From positions 327,829 to 391,828 of the forward strand of contig BBDJ01000001.1 in assembly GCA_001312325.1 (NCBI GenBank): 64,000 bases of DNA, written 5' to 3'. The position numbers were made by a program, and so were the translations under genes. Shown piece by piece: positions 10,855-20,924 of the stretch. The notes under the pieces were generated by a model. The model was not told the DNA's origin, ran no database searches, and saw nothing but the letters and a program-made list of their open reading frames with translations. How positions within the stretch are numbered: the stretch's first letter is position 1; each line of letters opens with the position of its first letter. Source of the DNA: Lysinibacillus pakistanensis (GTDB lineage Bacteria; Bacillota; Bacilli; Bacillales_A; Planococcaceae).

Positions 10855-11238
10855 CGTGCATCTCTCCCTTTAAAATCGCTAATTTTTCACTAAACTTGTC
10901 ATGTAATTGCTGTAATTCCATCTTCATTTGTACAAGCTCTGTTATTTTACTATCAATTTCTTGTATTTTTTTGTTCCCCATATTCGACTGTTCGCTCTAA
11001 TTGCTGAATCCCCGTACGATCAAAATCAAATAGCAGAACCATCTCCTTGATTTCCTCAAGGGAAAATCCATAACGCTTTCCTCGAAAAATAAGTTTAAGC
11101 TTGGCTAACTCTTTTTTTTGAAAAGGTTCGCTGATTAGTAGATGAACGACTAGGATGAAGAAGCCCAAGCTCCTCATAATAGCGTATGGTTCGTGTAGAG
11201 ACATTAAACTCCTTTGCCACTTCTTGAATCGTCTTCAT
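10847..11238 (-). CDS. MerR-family transcriptional regulator, two frameshifts
   Basis: Restored 129-residue regulator: MKTIQEVAKEFNVSTRTIRY is a classical MerR helix-turn-helix start, followed by KKELAKLKLIFRGKRYGF (wing) and a coiled-coil dimer helix. Extra A bases near 11121 and 10971 break it. ATG at 11238 has GAGAGGGGGAG upstream. It is first in the acyl-CoA ligase / dehydrogenase operon. Similar MerR proteins (LiuR/AtuR type) control acyl-CoA degradation, and a fitting palindrome lies upstream, so autoregulation plus control of the two enzymes is likely. Confidence 0.85.
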
Positions 11239-11271
11239 CTTCTCCCCCTCTCAATTTCCATCAGTATACCA

Positions 11272-11287
11272 TTGACGTTAACGTAAA
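11272..11287. promoter_or_regulatory. Palindromic operator candidate for the MerR regulator
   Basis: TTGACGTTAACGTAAA contains the perfect 10-bp palindrome ACGTTAACGT at 11275-11284. It sits about 35 bp before the MerR ATG. The sequence resembles operators I recall for LiuR-type MerR regulators. Confidence 0.55.
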
Positions 11288-11358
11288 CTTCAACAGAATT
11301 TTCGTAATTAACAGAAAAATTAACACTTAAAGCAGTTGAATAAAACCATTTGCAGAGT

Positions 11359-11438
11359 CTATCTGTCACTTTGCTGCTTCTATCCGCCTATTTCTACTTT
11401 CTATCCGTCACTTTGACCCTTCCATCCATCCAAGCCAC
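11359..11438. repeat. Degenerate 21-bp tandem repeat array (array 1)
   Basis: Three units of exactly 21 bp begin with CTATCTGTC, CTATCCGCC and CTATCCGTC at 11359, 11380 and 11401; a fourth decayed unit starts CCATCCATC at 11422. The array lies directly beside the argS terminator and no gene covers it. Confidence 0.75.
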
Positions 11439-11475
11439 AAAAAAAACCCCCCAACACAATATCATGCTAGGGGGA
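11439..11475 (-). terminator. Terminator after argS
   Basis: CCCCC and GGGGG arms enclose a 20-base loop; on the minus strand the stem is followed by eight T. Confidence 0.85.
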
Positions 11476-11484
11476 AAAACTTTA

Positions 11485-13154
11485 TTACATTTTTTTCTGG
11501 AGCCGATACTCCGATTAAGCGTAATGCGTTTGCAATTGTTGTGCGCACAGCAGTAATAAGGGCCAAACGTGCTTCTGTTTGTTCTTTATTTGAAGCATCT
11601 AACACTTTTTCAGCGTTATAGAAGCTATGGAAAGCTGCTGCTGTTTCTTGAATATAGTTTGCGATGCGATGTGGGGTGCGGTGCTTCGCTGCTTCAGCTA
11701 CCACTTTCGGGAAATCGCCCACTTTTTTTCAATAAATCAATCTCTTTTTCAGCCGTTAACAGCGTTAAATGATCTGTTGTTGCAGCAAAGCCTTGCTCAT
11801 TAGCTGAACGTAAAATCGATGAAATACGTGCATGCGCGTATTGTGCATAATACACTGGGTTTTCATTTGATTGAGAAACAGCTAGGTCAAGGTCAAAGTC
11901 CATATGAGAATCGCCTGCAGTTTTAACGAAGAAATAACGAACTGCATCTAAGCCAACCTCTTCAACTAGTTCACGCATTGTCACAGCGTTCCCTGTACGT
12001 TTTGACATTTTAAATTTTTCGCCATTTTTATAAAGCTGTACCATCTGGATAACTTCAACCTCAAGCGTATCATGGTCATAGCCAAGTGCTTGAATAGCTG
12101 CTTTCATACGTGGAATATAGCCGTGGTGGTCAGCTCCCCAAATATTGATTAATTTATCGAAGCCACGAACAATTTTGTCCTCATGGTAGGCAATATCTGG
12201 CGTTAAATATGTGAATGAACCATCATTTTTAATTAATACACGGTCCTTATCGTCACCAAATGTTGTAGAGCGGAACCATGTAGCACCGTCTTCTTCAAAT
12301 ACATGACCATTAGCCTTTAATTTATCTAACGCAACTTCAATTTTACCGTTTTCATATAACGAAGTTTCAGAATACCAAACATCAAAGTTTACACGGAAGT
12401 TGGCAAGGTCTGTTTTCAGTTTATCTAATTCTAAAGCTAAACCATGCTGGCGGAAGAAAGCAAATCGTTCCTCGTCTGATTTGGATAAAATAGTATTACC
12501 ATGCTCACCAGCAAGTTTACCAGCGATTTCAATGATATCTGCACCATGGTAGCCATCCTCAGGCATCTCTGCTTCTAGACCTAAAGCTTGCTTATAACGA
12601 GCTTCTAGTGAATAGGCTAAATTATTAATTTGGTTACCTGCATCATTAATATAATACTCACGAGATACATTATAACCTGCCATATCTAATACATTACATA
12701 AAGAGTCTCCTACAGAAGCTCCACGTGCATGTCCTAAATGAAGGTCACCAGTTGGATTTGCAGATACAAACTCAACCTGGATTTTTTCTCCTGTGCCAGC
12801 ATTTGAACGACCATAATCAGCCCCTTGCTCAAGCACTGCCTTCACAACACCCGTTAAGAAATCCTTACGCACTGTGATATTAATAAAGCCTGGACCAGCA
12901 ATATCAATTTTCTCGATATCTGTTCCAGCAGTTTCAAGATTTTCTAAAATAGCTTCAGCAATTGAACGGGGTGGTTTTTTTGCCAATTTCGTTAATTGCA
13001 TTGCAATATTAGTAGCATAATCCCCATTTGACTTATCCTTCGGTGTTTCAAGGTGAATACTTAAATCTGTCCCAGCCTCAACTAAGCCAGCTTTTTCAAC
13101 AGCCTGCGCAATTGCCGTCTTAATGGCCTGTTGTACTTGTTCTACTGCGTTCAT
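11485..13154 (-). CDS. argS: Arginyl-tRNA synthetase, two frameshifts
   Basis: Class I aminoacyl-tRNA synthetase charging tRNA-Arg. HIGH-type motif [15 protein letters not shown] and KMSKS-type [12 protein letters not shown] are both present; the N-terminal additional domain and C-terminal DALR anticodon-binding domain follow family order. Restored length 555 residues. Extra A bases near 11727 and 11492 split it; the second changes the natural end APEKM into a longer false tail. ATG at 13154 overlaps the ywiB stop (TGATG) with GGAGG upstream; the GTG one codon earlier is less likely. argS is essential, so its two breaks argue strongly that the indels are artefacts. Confidence 0.96.
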
Positions 13155-13586
13155 CACTGTACCTCCGTAAATGTAATATCTAATGTATAGTTGCCAACGG
13201 ATTGCCCACCCATTAGTAGATCATACTGTACATGGAATTCTCCGCTTACTGCCTGTTTTATATACGTCATTTTTTTTCGTGTGGATGACGAGTGGCATTG
13301 AACCAAATTCACTTTCATAATGACCTATTTGTTGTTCAATTATGTTAAGTGGTAGTCGCATTTTTACTGCTCCAGTACGCATAATTAATGCCTGTTCATT
13401 ACCTAGCTTCATAGTTGTGCGGATGGTTTTATCCTCCTGCACCTCTTCATATTTCAAATAGATGCTTCCTGCTTTTTCAAGTAGCTGCCCTGTCAGCCAC
13501 ATTTCATAACTTTCAGACTCCCCATCAATAGGCCGAATCGTAGAAATGAGCTTAATGTTCACCTGCGATCTTACTTCGTTCGCCAT
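13154..13586 (-). CDS. ywiB: YwiB-like DUF1934 beta-barrel protein, one frameshift
   Basis: Small calycin-like protein of 143 residues (restored). Function unknown; in Bacillus it sits directly upstream of argS, as here, sharing a TGATG overlap. The N-terminus [18 protein letters not shown] and central [17 protein letters not shown] fit the DUF1934 family. An extra A in an 8-A run near 13272 breaks the last third. The start has a weak GGGAG upstream. Confidence 0.85.
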
Positions 13587-13873
13587 TATGGACGCTCCCT
13601 TTTATTGTTTTTCCTATAACCTATTTATTATAGGATGAATCCTCATGTTTTTTCAAGATAGAAGTCAAGTATATCCAATCAGATTCCCATTTCCACAAAT
13701 TATTACAATTCAATTCATGCTGAAAAACATAAGGTAGTTCATCTTTATATGTGAACTAAAAAAGCATCCACTTAAATTAATGAGTAGCCGCTTTTGATGT
13801 TATTCGTAATAAAAATCTAAGGTGGTGTCTTCCACTTTTATTAAGGCTGTTTTCTAAAATATTGTTGCTGTTA

Positions 13874-13930
13874 AAACATAAAAACAAAGTTAATCTACAA
13901 ATGTGTAGAATCAACCCTGTTTTTATGTTT
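13874..13930. repeat. Nested inverted repeat
   Basis: Perfect 13-bp arms AAACATAAAAACA (13874-13886) and TGTTTTTATGTTT (13918-13930) enclose a second hairpin TCTACA-AATG-TGTAGA. It could act as a bidirectional terminator or be the relic of a mobile-element end. Confidence 0.6.
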
Positions 13931-13977
13931 GGTATTTCGTAAATCGAATATTTAATTAAAGTACTCGTTATTTCAAT

Positions 13978-14125
13978 AACTGCAATCTTATAACATCTTG
14001 TTCATCATTGAATTTTATTTTGATTTTATATTCATCTCTTTATATGTTTCATTATTGACAGTACCAACCATATCTCCAATATTCCCTGTAATTAACCCAT
14101 CATTACCTTCAAACTTATGTTTTTA
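13978..14125 (-). pseudogene. Possible C-terminal gene remnant, unknown family
   Basis: On the minus strand a protein-like segment reads HKFEGNDGLITGNIGDM and, after a one-base shift in an A-rich run, continues KIKFNDEQDVIRLQLL to a stop. No start codon or ribosome binding site is visible. I do not recognise the family. Confidence 0.3.
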
Positions 14126-14145
14126 GGGTGTAGATATACGAAGTT

Positions 14146-14628
14146 CTACAAGCTGACTGTATTTTTAAGTTTAAGAACCTTTTTATATTTTATATAGCAA
14201 GCTATTCTCCAAGGAATTAAATAACAAATAACAAGTAAGAAAATTAGCATATTGAGTGTACCTGGTTCGATAGTCGAAATATGTTGTCGAAAATAATAAC
14301 GTAAAGTAATCATAATGGCAAAAGTAATTATAAAAGCAGGACTTTTCTTCGCATAAATTAAACCATCATTTCTTATTTCATAATCTGACCATAAAATAAG
14401 AGGAATAGAAAAACCCACTCCTAAAAAAATTGCTATAGATAATTGAAGGTATGTAACGTGCCCAGAAGCTTTTAGAAAAAATGATAATCCAGGTGTTAAA
14501 AATAGAAGAGGAAGAATTATTCGCCCTCCTCTTCCTTTGGTTGGTTTGTACATAGAACGGATTCTACGAATTAAAATGAACAACCCAATAATTATAAACA
14601 TAGATGTAGCTGGTATTACAGTTTGCAT
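14146..14628 (-). CDS. CcdC-like integral membrane protein (DUF1453)
   Basis: 160 residues with four to five hydrophobic helices. The start MQTVIPATSMFIIIGLFILI, a basic loop (RRIRSMYKPTKGRGG) and a conserved central WSDYEIR fit the CcdC/DUF1453 family, found in the B. subtilis cytochrome-c maturation cluster but of unproven role. AGGGAGGT precedes the ATG. It follows the TetR gene in the same direction with a 46-bp gap, so it may be under that repressor. Intact. Confidence 0.7.
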   Translation of the reverse strand: MQTVIPATSMFIIIGLFILIRRIRSMYKPTKGRGGRIILPLLFLTPGLSFFLKASGHVTYLQLSIAIFLGVGFSIPLILWSDYEIRNDGLIYAKKSPAFIITFAIMITLRYYFRQHISTIEPGTLNMLIFLLVICYLIPWRIACYIKYKKVLKLKNTVSL

Positions 14629-14674
14629 AAAAACCTCCCTGAAATATTATTGTATAAAAAATAATTTTTCATTT

Positions 14675-15245
14675 TCATTTATTCTCTCCATCGAACAATT
14701 TTTGTTTAACACCTTCATAAACATCTTTTAAAATACCCTCAATTTCCGAGCCATCTAAATCGCAAGTATTCGTCGCACACATAGTCGCAATACCATGCGT
14801 AGTTAACCATATATCTATAAATAGAGATCTAGCAGCGGTTTGAGTTAATCCCGTTAATTTAGAAATTAGCGCTACAATCCCTTGGTTTTCTACGTCATTT
14901 ATTAACTCTGAAAAGCTTGAGATTTTATATTTATTGGATAGGAATAACAGCTCAAATAGCTTTTTTTTCGTCGCGAGCAAAATTAATATAGCTAACCCCA
15001 TTCCTAAAAAAAGAACTTTCTTGCAAACCCTGAGCCATTCTTTCATTATAAAAATTTCCAGCCCTTTCATATATTGCATACTTCAAATCGTCCATACTCG
15101 AGAATAATCGAAATATAGGCTTTGTCGAACAACCTAACTCTTTCGCTAAATCTCTTGCATTAACACTATCAATCCCACTCTTCCTAGCCATTTCAAAAGC
15201 ACAATCCATTAAAATTTCCTCTGTAAACCGCTCTTTTGGTGCCAA
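14675..15245 (-). CDS. TetR-family transcriptional regulator, one frameshift
   Basis: Restored 189-residue repressor. The N-terminal helix-turn-helix is clear (GIDSVNARDLAKELGCSTKP), followed by an all-helical ligand domain without recognisable subfamily. An extra A in an 8-A run near 14965 splits it at RDEKKLFELL. The TTG at 15245 is chosen because it follows AGAGGGGG and gives the usual short N-terminus (MAPKERFT); the in-frame TTG at 15266 lies inside the operator. A 22-bp perfect palindrome overlaps the start region, implying autorepression. Confidence 0.82.
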
Positions 15246-15265
15246 AAAAAATTTGCCCCCTCTCA

Positions 15266-15287
15266 ATAGGTAACATCAGTTACCTAT
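15266..15287. promoter_or_regulatory. Palindromic operator for the TetR regulator
   Basis: ATAGGTAAC-ATCA-GTTACCTAT is a perfect inverted repeat with 9-bp arms, immediately upstream of the TetR coding start. Size and place fit a TetR operator. Binding is inferred. Confidence 0.7.
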
Positions 15288-15434
15288 AATGTAACAATAT
15301 TTTCCTTCCAATGTCAATAAGGTATTCAAAAATTTCCAAATAAATAAAAAAAGCTCACTTTGTAAATGTGCCTTGTTTTCCCAAGAAAGTCCGTAAACTC
15401 CCAATAGCTATGGATGCCTAGAATGAAAAAGCAA

Positions 15435-15481
15435 GTGGGGCTAAAAGTAAGCTCACTACACTTCCCCACTTTTAGCCCCAC
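15435..15481. terminator. Long-armed inverted repeat, terminator-like
   Basis: Perfect 14-bp arms GTGGGGCTAAAAGT and ACTTTTAGCCCCAC enclose 19 bases. It lies just past the stop of the small membrane protein; no strong U-run follows, so the terminator role is tentative. Confidence 0.5.
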
Positions 15482-15504
15482 ATTGGTTCTATTAACATAA
15501 TTCT

Positions 15505-15699
15505 TTATTCCAAATTTAGCAAATCAGAAATTATTTCTGCACTTCCTGTTGAAAACATAAATATTGAGAATGAAATACATAATAATCCTACAAATACAAT
15601 ACTAATTTTCTTTATTAACAAAGATTGCTTTTTCATAAATAGTCCTTTAAATACGAAAAACAGCCCTACAAATAAGATTAAGAAATACCAAACTCCCAT
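15505..15699 (-). CDS. Small membrane protein, unknown function
   Basis: 64 residues with two hydrophobic segments (WYFLILFVGLFFVFKGLF and ISIVFVGLLCISFSIFMF) separated by a Lys-rich turn (MKKQSLLIKK). Start ATG at 15699 is chosen because AGGGGTGAG sits upstream at normal distance; longer TTG-started versions lack this. No family recognised. Stands alone between the TetR and HxlR genes. Confidence 0.6.
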   Translation of the reverse strand: MGVWYFLILFVGLFFVFKGLFMKKQSLLIKKISIVFVGLLCISFSIFMFSTGSAEIISDLLNLE

Positions 15700-15839
15700 A
15701 AGTCTCACCCCTTTTACCAAAAGACGATAAAAGTTACGGAAAGTTCTACCATCTTAATCGGCTTGTGTATAGAAATAAAGCACCCATCTATCAGCTATAA
15801 TAAAATTGTTTAAAAACAGCACTGAAAATTTAAATTATC

Positions 15840-16223
15840 CTAAATGACCCCATTATTGCTTTCTTGTTTAATTTGATCGATTCTCTTTTTTCCCCATTCA
15901 TACATCATCTCAACGATTGGTAATAACGTCATCCCTAGTTCAGTCATGGAATATTCGACTTTTGGAGGAACTTCTGGAAACACTTCTCGATGAACAATCC
16001 CATCTTCCATCAGTTCACGTAATTGGTTTGTTAATATTTTATGAGATATTTTCGGAAAAAGTCTTTGAAGCTCACTGAAGCGATGAGGTCCTTCTACACC
16101 TAAATGCCACAAAATAACAACTTTCCATTTCCCACTAATAATTGATAAGGTAAGTTCTTTTTCACAATGGTAATCGTTATTTACTATTCTTCCTTTTATC
16201 TCTTCTCTTAATTTATCTGACAT
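15840..16223 (-). CDS. HxlR-family transcriptional regulator
   Basis: 127-residue winged-helix regulator. [20 protein letters not shown] and [20 protein letters not shown] are typical HxlR motifs, with the single Cys near residue 20 that serves as redox or electrophile sensor in some members. It is divergent from the SDR gene with a 166-bp shared promoter region, the usual arrangement for an HxlR regulator and its oxidoreductase target. Intact. Confidence 0.88.
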   Translation of the reverse strand: MSDKLREEIKGRIVNNDYHCEKELTLSIISGKWKVVILWHLGVEGPHRFSELQRLFPKISHKILTNQLRELMEDGIVHREVFPEVPPKVEYSMTELGMTLLPIVEMMYEWGKKRIDQIKQESNNGVI

Positions 16224-16389
16224 AGAGCTAACTCCCTTTTCATATAAGTAACTTTTAGTAACCTCCGCACCAAAAAGTGCACTCTTCCCAATGTATAAAA
16301 CCGTAGTAAAATGAGGATAGTCTTAAAGACAAATCTTAATCTATTTTTTTCGTCTAAATAAAATTATCTCAACCGAAGGAGCGAAAAAC

Positions 16390-17106
16390 ATGCAAACAAT
16401 CGCAGGAAAAGTGGCGTTAATTACAGGAGCTGGACGTGGAATCGGACGTGCAACAGCAGTAGCTTTTGCACAAGAAGGTATTCACGTAGGTCTTGTTGGA
16501 CGTACTCTTGAAAATTTACAACAAGTAGCGGAGGAACTTAAACAGTATGATGTGAAGGTAGCAATCGCCGCGGCCAATGTAGCGGATTTAGACTCTATCA
16601 CCGCAGCCGTTGAATCTATTCGCGAAGAGCTTGGCGCTATCGACATTTTAGTAAACAACGCCGGCATTTCAAAATTCGGTAACTTCATGGACTTAACGCC
16701 TGAAGAATGGACAAATATTATCGATGTTAACGTAAAAGGTGTGTACTACACAACACGCGCTGTCTTACCAGAAATGTTAGAGCGCAACACTGGCGACATC
16801 ATTAATATCTCATCAACAGCTGGTCAAAAAGGTGCACCGATTACAAGCGCATACTCGGCTTCAAAAGCTGCGGTTATCGGACTAAGTGAATCATTAATGC
16901 TTGAAGTACGTAAGAAAAACATTCGCGTTACAACATTAACGCCAAGTACAGTTGCTACAGATATGGCGGTTGAGCTTAACTTAACAGACGGTAATCCAGA
17001 AAAAGTGATGCAAGCAGAAGATTTAGCAGATTTAATGGTTGCACAGCTAAAACTTCATCCACGTGTTGTATTAAAACATGCTGGACTTTGGTCGACGAAC
17101 CCTTAA
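16390..17106 (+). CDS. SDR-family oxidoreductase (FabG/YoxD-like)
   Basis: Classical short-chain dehydrogenase of 238 residues. Cofactor motif TGAGRGIG near residue 14, NNAG near 91, catalytic Ser in INISSTAGQ and Tyr-x3-Lys in SAYSASKAA. This is the layout of 3-ketoacyl reductases, but the divergent HxlR gene suggests a stress-inducible reductase instead of the housekeeping FabG. CGAAGGAGCG precedes the ATG. Intact, with codon use slightly richer in GC than neighbours (for example GCGGCCAATGTAGCGG). Confidence 0.9.
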   Translation: MQTIAGKVALITGAGRGIGRATAVAFAQEGIHVGLVGRTLENLQQVAEELKQYDVKVAIAAANVADLDSITAAVESIREELGAIDILVNNAGISKFGNFMDLTPEEWTNIIDVNVKGVYYTTRAVLPEMLERNTGDIINISSTAGQKGAPITSAYSASKAAVIGLSESLMLEVRKKNIRVTTLTPSTVATDMAVELNLTDGNPEKVMQAEDLADLMVAQLKLHPRVVLKHAGLWSTNP

Positions 17107-17125
17107 TAGAACTTTACAAAATATC

Positions 17126-17160
17126 GAAACGCTGTCCAATGTAATAGGATAGCGTTTTCC
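17126..17160 (+). terminator. Terminator after SDR gene
   Basis: AAACGCT-TCC and GGA-AGCGTTT arms around an eight-base loop, followed by TTTCCTTTT. Confidence 0.75.
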
Positions 17161-17322
17161 TTTTAGAATAATAAAGTATCTATCAGATGAACTTGCAGAA
17201 GCTTGAAAAGAGCATTGACGAGCTTCCTCCCCTCCTAAGATAGAACAAAGCGAAAAAAATGGGGCTAGCTCATAGCTAAACCCCACTCCAACCGCTTAAT
17301 ATCAACATATACAAAGCTCATT

Positions 17323-17376
17323 TTATTTTACCCAGCCCAGAATCATTTCTCTTAGCAATTTAGAAGCTGTATTTGC
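17323..17376. repeat. Duplicated 3' end of speB
   Basis: 54 bp at 17323-17376 repeat the last 54 bp of speB (17427-17480) with a single C/T difference. The copy lies 50 bp past the speB stop and is non-functional. A GCGAC/GTCGC hairpin separates the two. Confidence 0.85.
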
Positions 17377-17426
17377 GACTGACGTTTCACTTTCGTCGCA
17401 GAATGTATTATTTAGTGTTTCTGGTC

Positions 17427-18300
17427 TTATTTTACCCAGCCTAGAATCATTTCTCTTAGCAATTTAGAAGCTGTATTTGCTGTCATTTCTGATGGATCAT
17501 ATATAGGTGCAACTTCTACAAGGTCAAAGCCGACTACCTTTACACCACTTGCTGCAATCGCATGGATAGAGGCTAGTAATTCTTTTGATGTAATCCCACC
17601 ACAATCTACAGTGCCAGTGCCTGGTGCATGTGCTGGATCTAGAACATCAATATCAATCGTTACGTAAACATTACGACCTACTAAAGAAGGTAATACCTCT
17701 TTTAATGGCTCTAGTACTTCAAATTTTGAAATATGCATGCCGTTTTCCTTTGCCCATTCAAACTCTTCCTTCATACCGGAACGAATTCCAAATGAATAGA
17801 CATTTTTTTGGACCAATATGCTCAGCAATTTTACGAATAGGTGTTGAGTGAGAAAGTGGCTCTCCTTCATATTCTACACGTAAATCTGTATGTGCATCGA
17901 AATGGATAATAGCTAGGTCAGCATATTTTGCAGAAACAGCCTTCATCACAGGCCAAGACACTAAATGCTCTCCACCCATACCAACCGGAATCTTACCGTC
18001 TGCTAATAGCTTTTCAATAAACTTTTCAATTTCATCTAATGAACGCTGCGCATTGCCGAAAGGAAGCGGAATATCACCTGCATCAAAATATTTTACCTCA
18101 TCTAGCTCACGGTCTAAATATGGGCTGTATTCCTCTAAACCAATCGATACTTCGCGAATACGCTGTGGACCAAAACGTGACCCTGGACGATAACTTACAG
18201 TCCAATCCATTGGCATCCCATAAATGACTGCCTGTGCATCCTCATAGGTAGGATGACTTTTTATAAAAACATTTCCTGAATAAGCCTCATCAAATCTCAT
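17427..18300 (-). CDS. speB: Agmatinase, one frameshift
   Basis: Hydrolyses agmatine to putrescine and urea, using a binuclear Mn centre. Metal-binding motifs GGEHLVSW, IIHFDAHTDLR and TIDIDVLDPAHAPGTG are complete. Restored length 290 residues, equal to the B. subtilis enzyme. An extra base in a 7-T run near 17807 splits it at GPKNVYSFGIRSG. In B. subtilis speB follows speE; here no speE is present between speB and the divergent pbpG, and that gap holds a repeat element. Spermidine synthase must therefore lie elsewhere or be missing. Confidence 0.95.
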
Positions 18301-18350
18301 CTACTTACCCTCCACTTTTTTTTAGATATTATCTCAATTTCATTCATTTC

Positions 18351-18525
18351 TATCTTCATTTAGAAGGATCCCCTTTCACAGGTGCCTCACACCAACGGAA
18401 TGAAGATATGCCTCTAGGATCAGCACCGTGTCAACCCTTGAACAGATCTAGACACCATTCAAAATCCAAAACATTGTTTATCTGCGTGACAGCTACAATT
18501 ACGCCATGGAGAAATTGATTTGTCA
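18351..18525 (-). repeat. Dispersed hairpin element, copy C
   Basis: Arms TATCTTCATT (18351-18360) and AATGAAGATA (18399-18408) close a hairpin; to its right, reverse-complemented, lie blocks shared with copy A: ATTCAAAATCC, CATTGTTTATCTG and ACAATTACGCCA. It is in opposite orientation to copies A and B. The ORF-like appearance of this stretch on the minus strand is due to the repeat. Confidence 0.65.
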
Positions 18526-18781
18526 CTGCTCTAAAGGGCTTACAGGATTGTAATGAAACCTCTATCCCGCAATCCTCGTATACTTTATTGGAACGTCTAG
18601 CAAAATTCGATTAAAATCTACAAAGTGTACTTCTCTTGTCGAATGCTAGCATTTCAAACAGTACAAAAAAAAGTATAGATGTTTTTGAATAAAGTGCAAT
18701 AGTTTTTACCTAGAATTTCGATTAAAGATAAATGTTCAGACACATACTATGGCTAAGTGTGAGAAAACGAGGTGAAGTCGG

Positions 18782-20842
18782 ATGAAGAGAAAAAGCTATC
18801 AACGTAAACAAAAACGTGCGAAGCGTACACGTAAAACATTGACCCTTTTTATCGCCTTTACATCTGCAATTGTAGTAGCATTCATAGCTCTACGCGTTTA
18901 TGTACAAGTAGCTGGAGCTCCCCCTTTAACCGTACCAAAGGCCTCTATTTTCTTAGATGAAAATGAGAACCAAATTGGGGATCACTTTACGAATGAACGA
19001 CGCTATTGGGTTAGTCTTGATGAAATGTCACCGTACTTAAAAACAGCAGTCGTTTCTGTTGAGGATAAAGATTTCTATAAGCATAGCGGTTTTGATTTTT
19101 CCCGAATCGCTGGTGCAGTGTTAATCGATCTTAAAGCTGGCAGTAAGGTTCAAGGAGCTAGTACAATTACACAACAATATGCTCGCAATCTATATCTTTC
19201 ACATGAAAAGTCTTGGACGCGAAAATTAAACGAGGCACTGTATGCTTATAGATTAGAAGTTTTTTTATGATAAGGATGAAATATTGGAGGGCTACTTAAA
19301 TACTGTCTATTACGGACACGGAATGTACGGTGTAGAAGCAGCTAGTCGCTTTTATTTTGGTAAATCTGCAAGTGATTTAACATTAGCAGAGGCAGCAATG
19401 TTAACAGGAGTACCTAAAGGGCCAAGCATCTATTCTCCTATTGCTAATTTAGAAAAAGCAACAAATCGCCAGCATGTTATTTTAAAACTAATGGCAGATC
19501 AAGGCGCTATTACACAAGATGAAAAAAACACGTGCAGAAAGTGAACAGCTTGTTTTAAAAAAATGATAGCTGGGTAGCAACTAAATCTGTTGCACCATAT
19601 TTTCTTGATGTAGCATGGCAAGAGGCTAGCGATATTCTGAAGTCAAAAAAATCTTGATATTAGCGAAGGTGGCTGGACGATTCAAACAACTTTGGATCCT
19701 GGACACCAAAAGGCCGCAGAGGAAGCTGTAGCTAAGAATCTGCCAGCAAATGATCTGCAAGCCTCATTTGTCAGCATGGAATCCAAAACTGGAGCTGTTA
19801 CGGCACTAGTTGGAGGTCGTGATTATGCAGCTAGCTCATTTAATAGGGTTACACAGGCAAAACGTCAGCCAGGTTCAACTATTAAACCTATTTTATATGC
19901 AGCTGCCTTAGAGAATGGCTATAATCCATTAACATTTTTGGATGTAGGTGAAACAACCTTTACTTATGATAATGGACGAGGAACCTATTCTCCTAAAAAT
20001 GTAAATGGTGAGTTTGCAACTCATGATATGTCGATGGCACAGGCTATCGCAATCTCTGATAATATCTATGCCGTGAAAACATTAGAGGAAATAGGATTTA
20101 AACCATTTCACGATATGGCTAAACGCTTCAACGTCAACATTGGTGCAAAGGACAACTTATCGATTGCACTCGGAACGGCGGAAACCACTTTATATGAAAT
20201 GACAAATGCCTATAATATTCTGGCATCGCAGGGACAAAAAAAACATTACCAACTACTATTGTTTCAATTAAAAATGCTCATGGTGACGTCATCTATGAAA
20301 ATAAAGAGGTAAATGCTAAGTCTGAAACAGTGCTCTCAAAAGAAAATACGTATATTTTAACAGAAATGATGACAGGTATATTCGATCCTGTCTTTAGCGA
20401 CTACTCTCCTGCTACTGGAATAAGTATTCGCTCTCGTATGACACATACGTATGCTGCAAAATCAGGCTCTACAAATAGCGATCAATGGCTCATTGGATTT
20501 ACACCTAGCTTAACTGCTGGTGTCTGGAATGGCTATGATCAAGGCAAAAACCTAACAACAAAAGAAGATACTGCTGCTACAAAGAAAATATGGATTGATT
20601 TTATGGAGAATGTTAATAAAGGCACAAAGAACGAAGATTTCGTAAAACCTAAAAATGTGAAAGGTGTAGTAGTCGATATTGAAACTGGTAAGCTTGCTAC
20701 TGATGCATGTCCTAAACAACGGCTCGTATATTTAGATGCAAAGGATGTACCTACCGAAAAATGCACAAATTTCGATATTCTCGATACTAATACATGGGGG
20801 GAATTCTGGAATATGCTCCCGTTCTCCATTTTTAAAAATTAG
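18782..20842 (+). CDS. pbpG: Class A penicillin-binding protein (PBP2d-like), several frameshifts
   Basis: Bifunctional peptidoglycan transglycosylase/transpeptidase, 684 residues restored. One N-terminal membrane helix follows a very basic tail. Glycosyltransferase family 51 motifs: SVEDKDFYKHSG and GASTITQQYARN. Transpeptidase motifs: QPGSTIKP (Ser-x-x-Lys), SDN in ISDNIYAV, and KSGSTNSDQW. Extra bases near 19262, 19526, 19560, 19648 and two bases near 20240 fragment it. Located divergently from speB as in B. subtilis pbpG (YwhE), a sporulation-linked enzyme of germ-cell-wall synthesis; that role is inferred from synteny. GAGGTGA precedes the ATG. Confidence 0.93.
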
Positions 20843-20924
20843 CGGATCATCGGGAACCTTCTATGTTCCTGGACGTTCTAATCAATGAAGGCTCTCGACA
20901 AAGTAATTTAGACATATACGAAAA

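Larger units (their letters stand above)
13587..14145. other. Intergenic stretch without an intact gene
   Basis: A/T-rich. It contains a hairpin at 13874-13930 and, on the minus strand at about 13978-14125, a broken reading frame (separate entries). Nothing else is supported. Confidence 0.6.

Noticed and set aside
11359..11438. CRISPR array
   Set aside because: Units are directly adjacent with no spacers, only 21 bp and degenerate; no cas genes in the window. The same holds for arrays 2 and 3.
11485..13154. Programmed frameshifting or transcriptional slippage as explanation for the broken genes
   Set aside because: The breaks occur in dozens of unrelated housekeeping genes at any A/T run, with no slippery-site plus structure pattern; sequencing error is far simpler.
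18410..18660. Protein-like minus-strand frame with two in-frame stops upstream of speB
   Set aside because: Most of it coincides with element copy C, whose blocks recur elsewhere in other frames and orientations.
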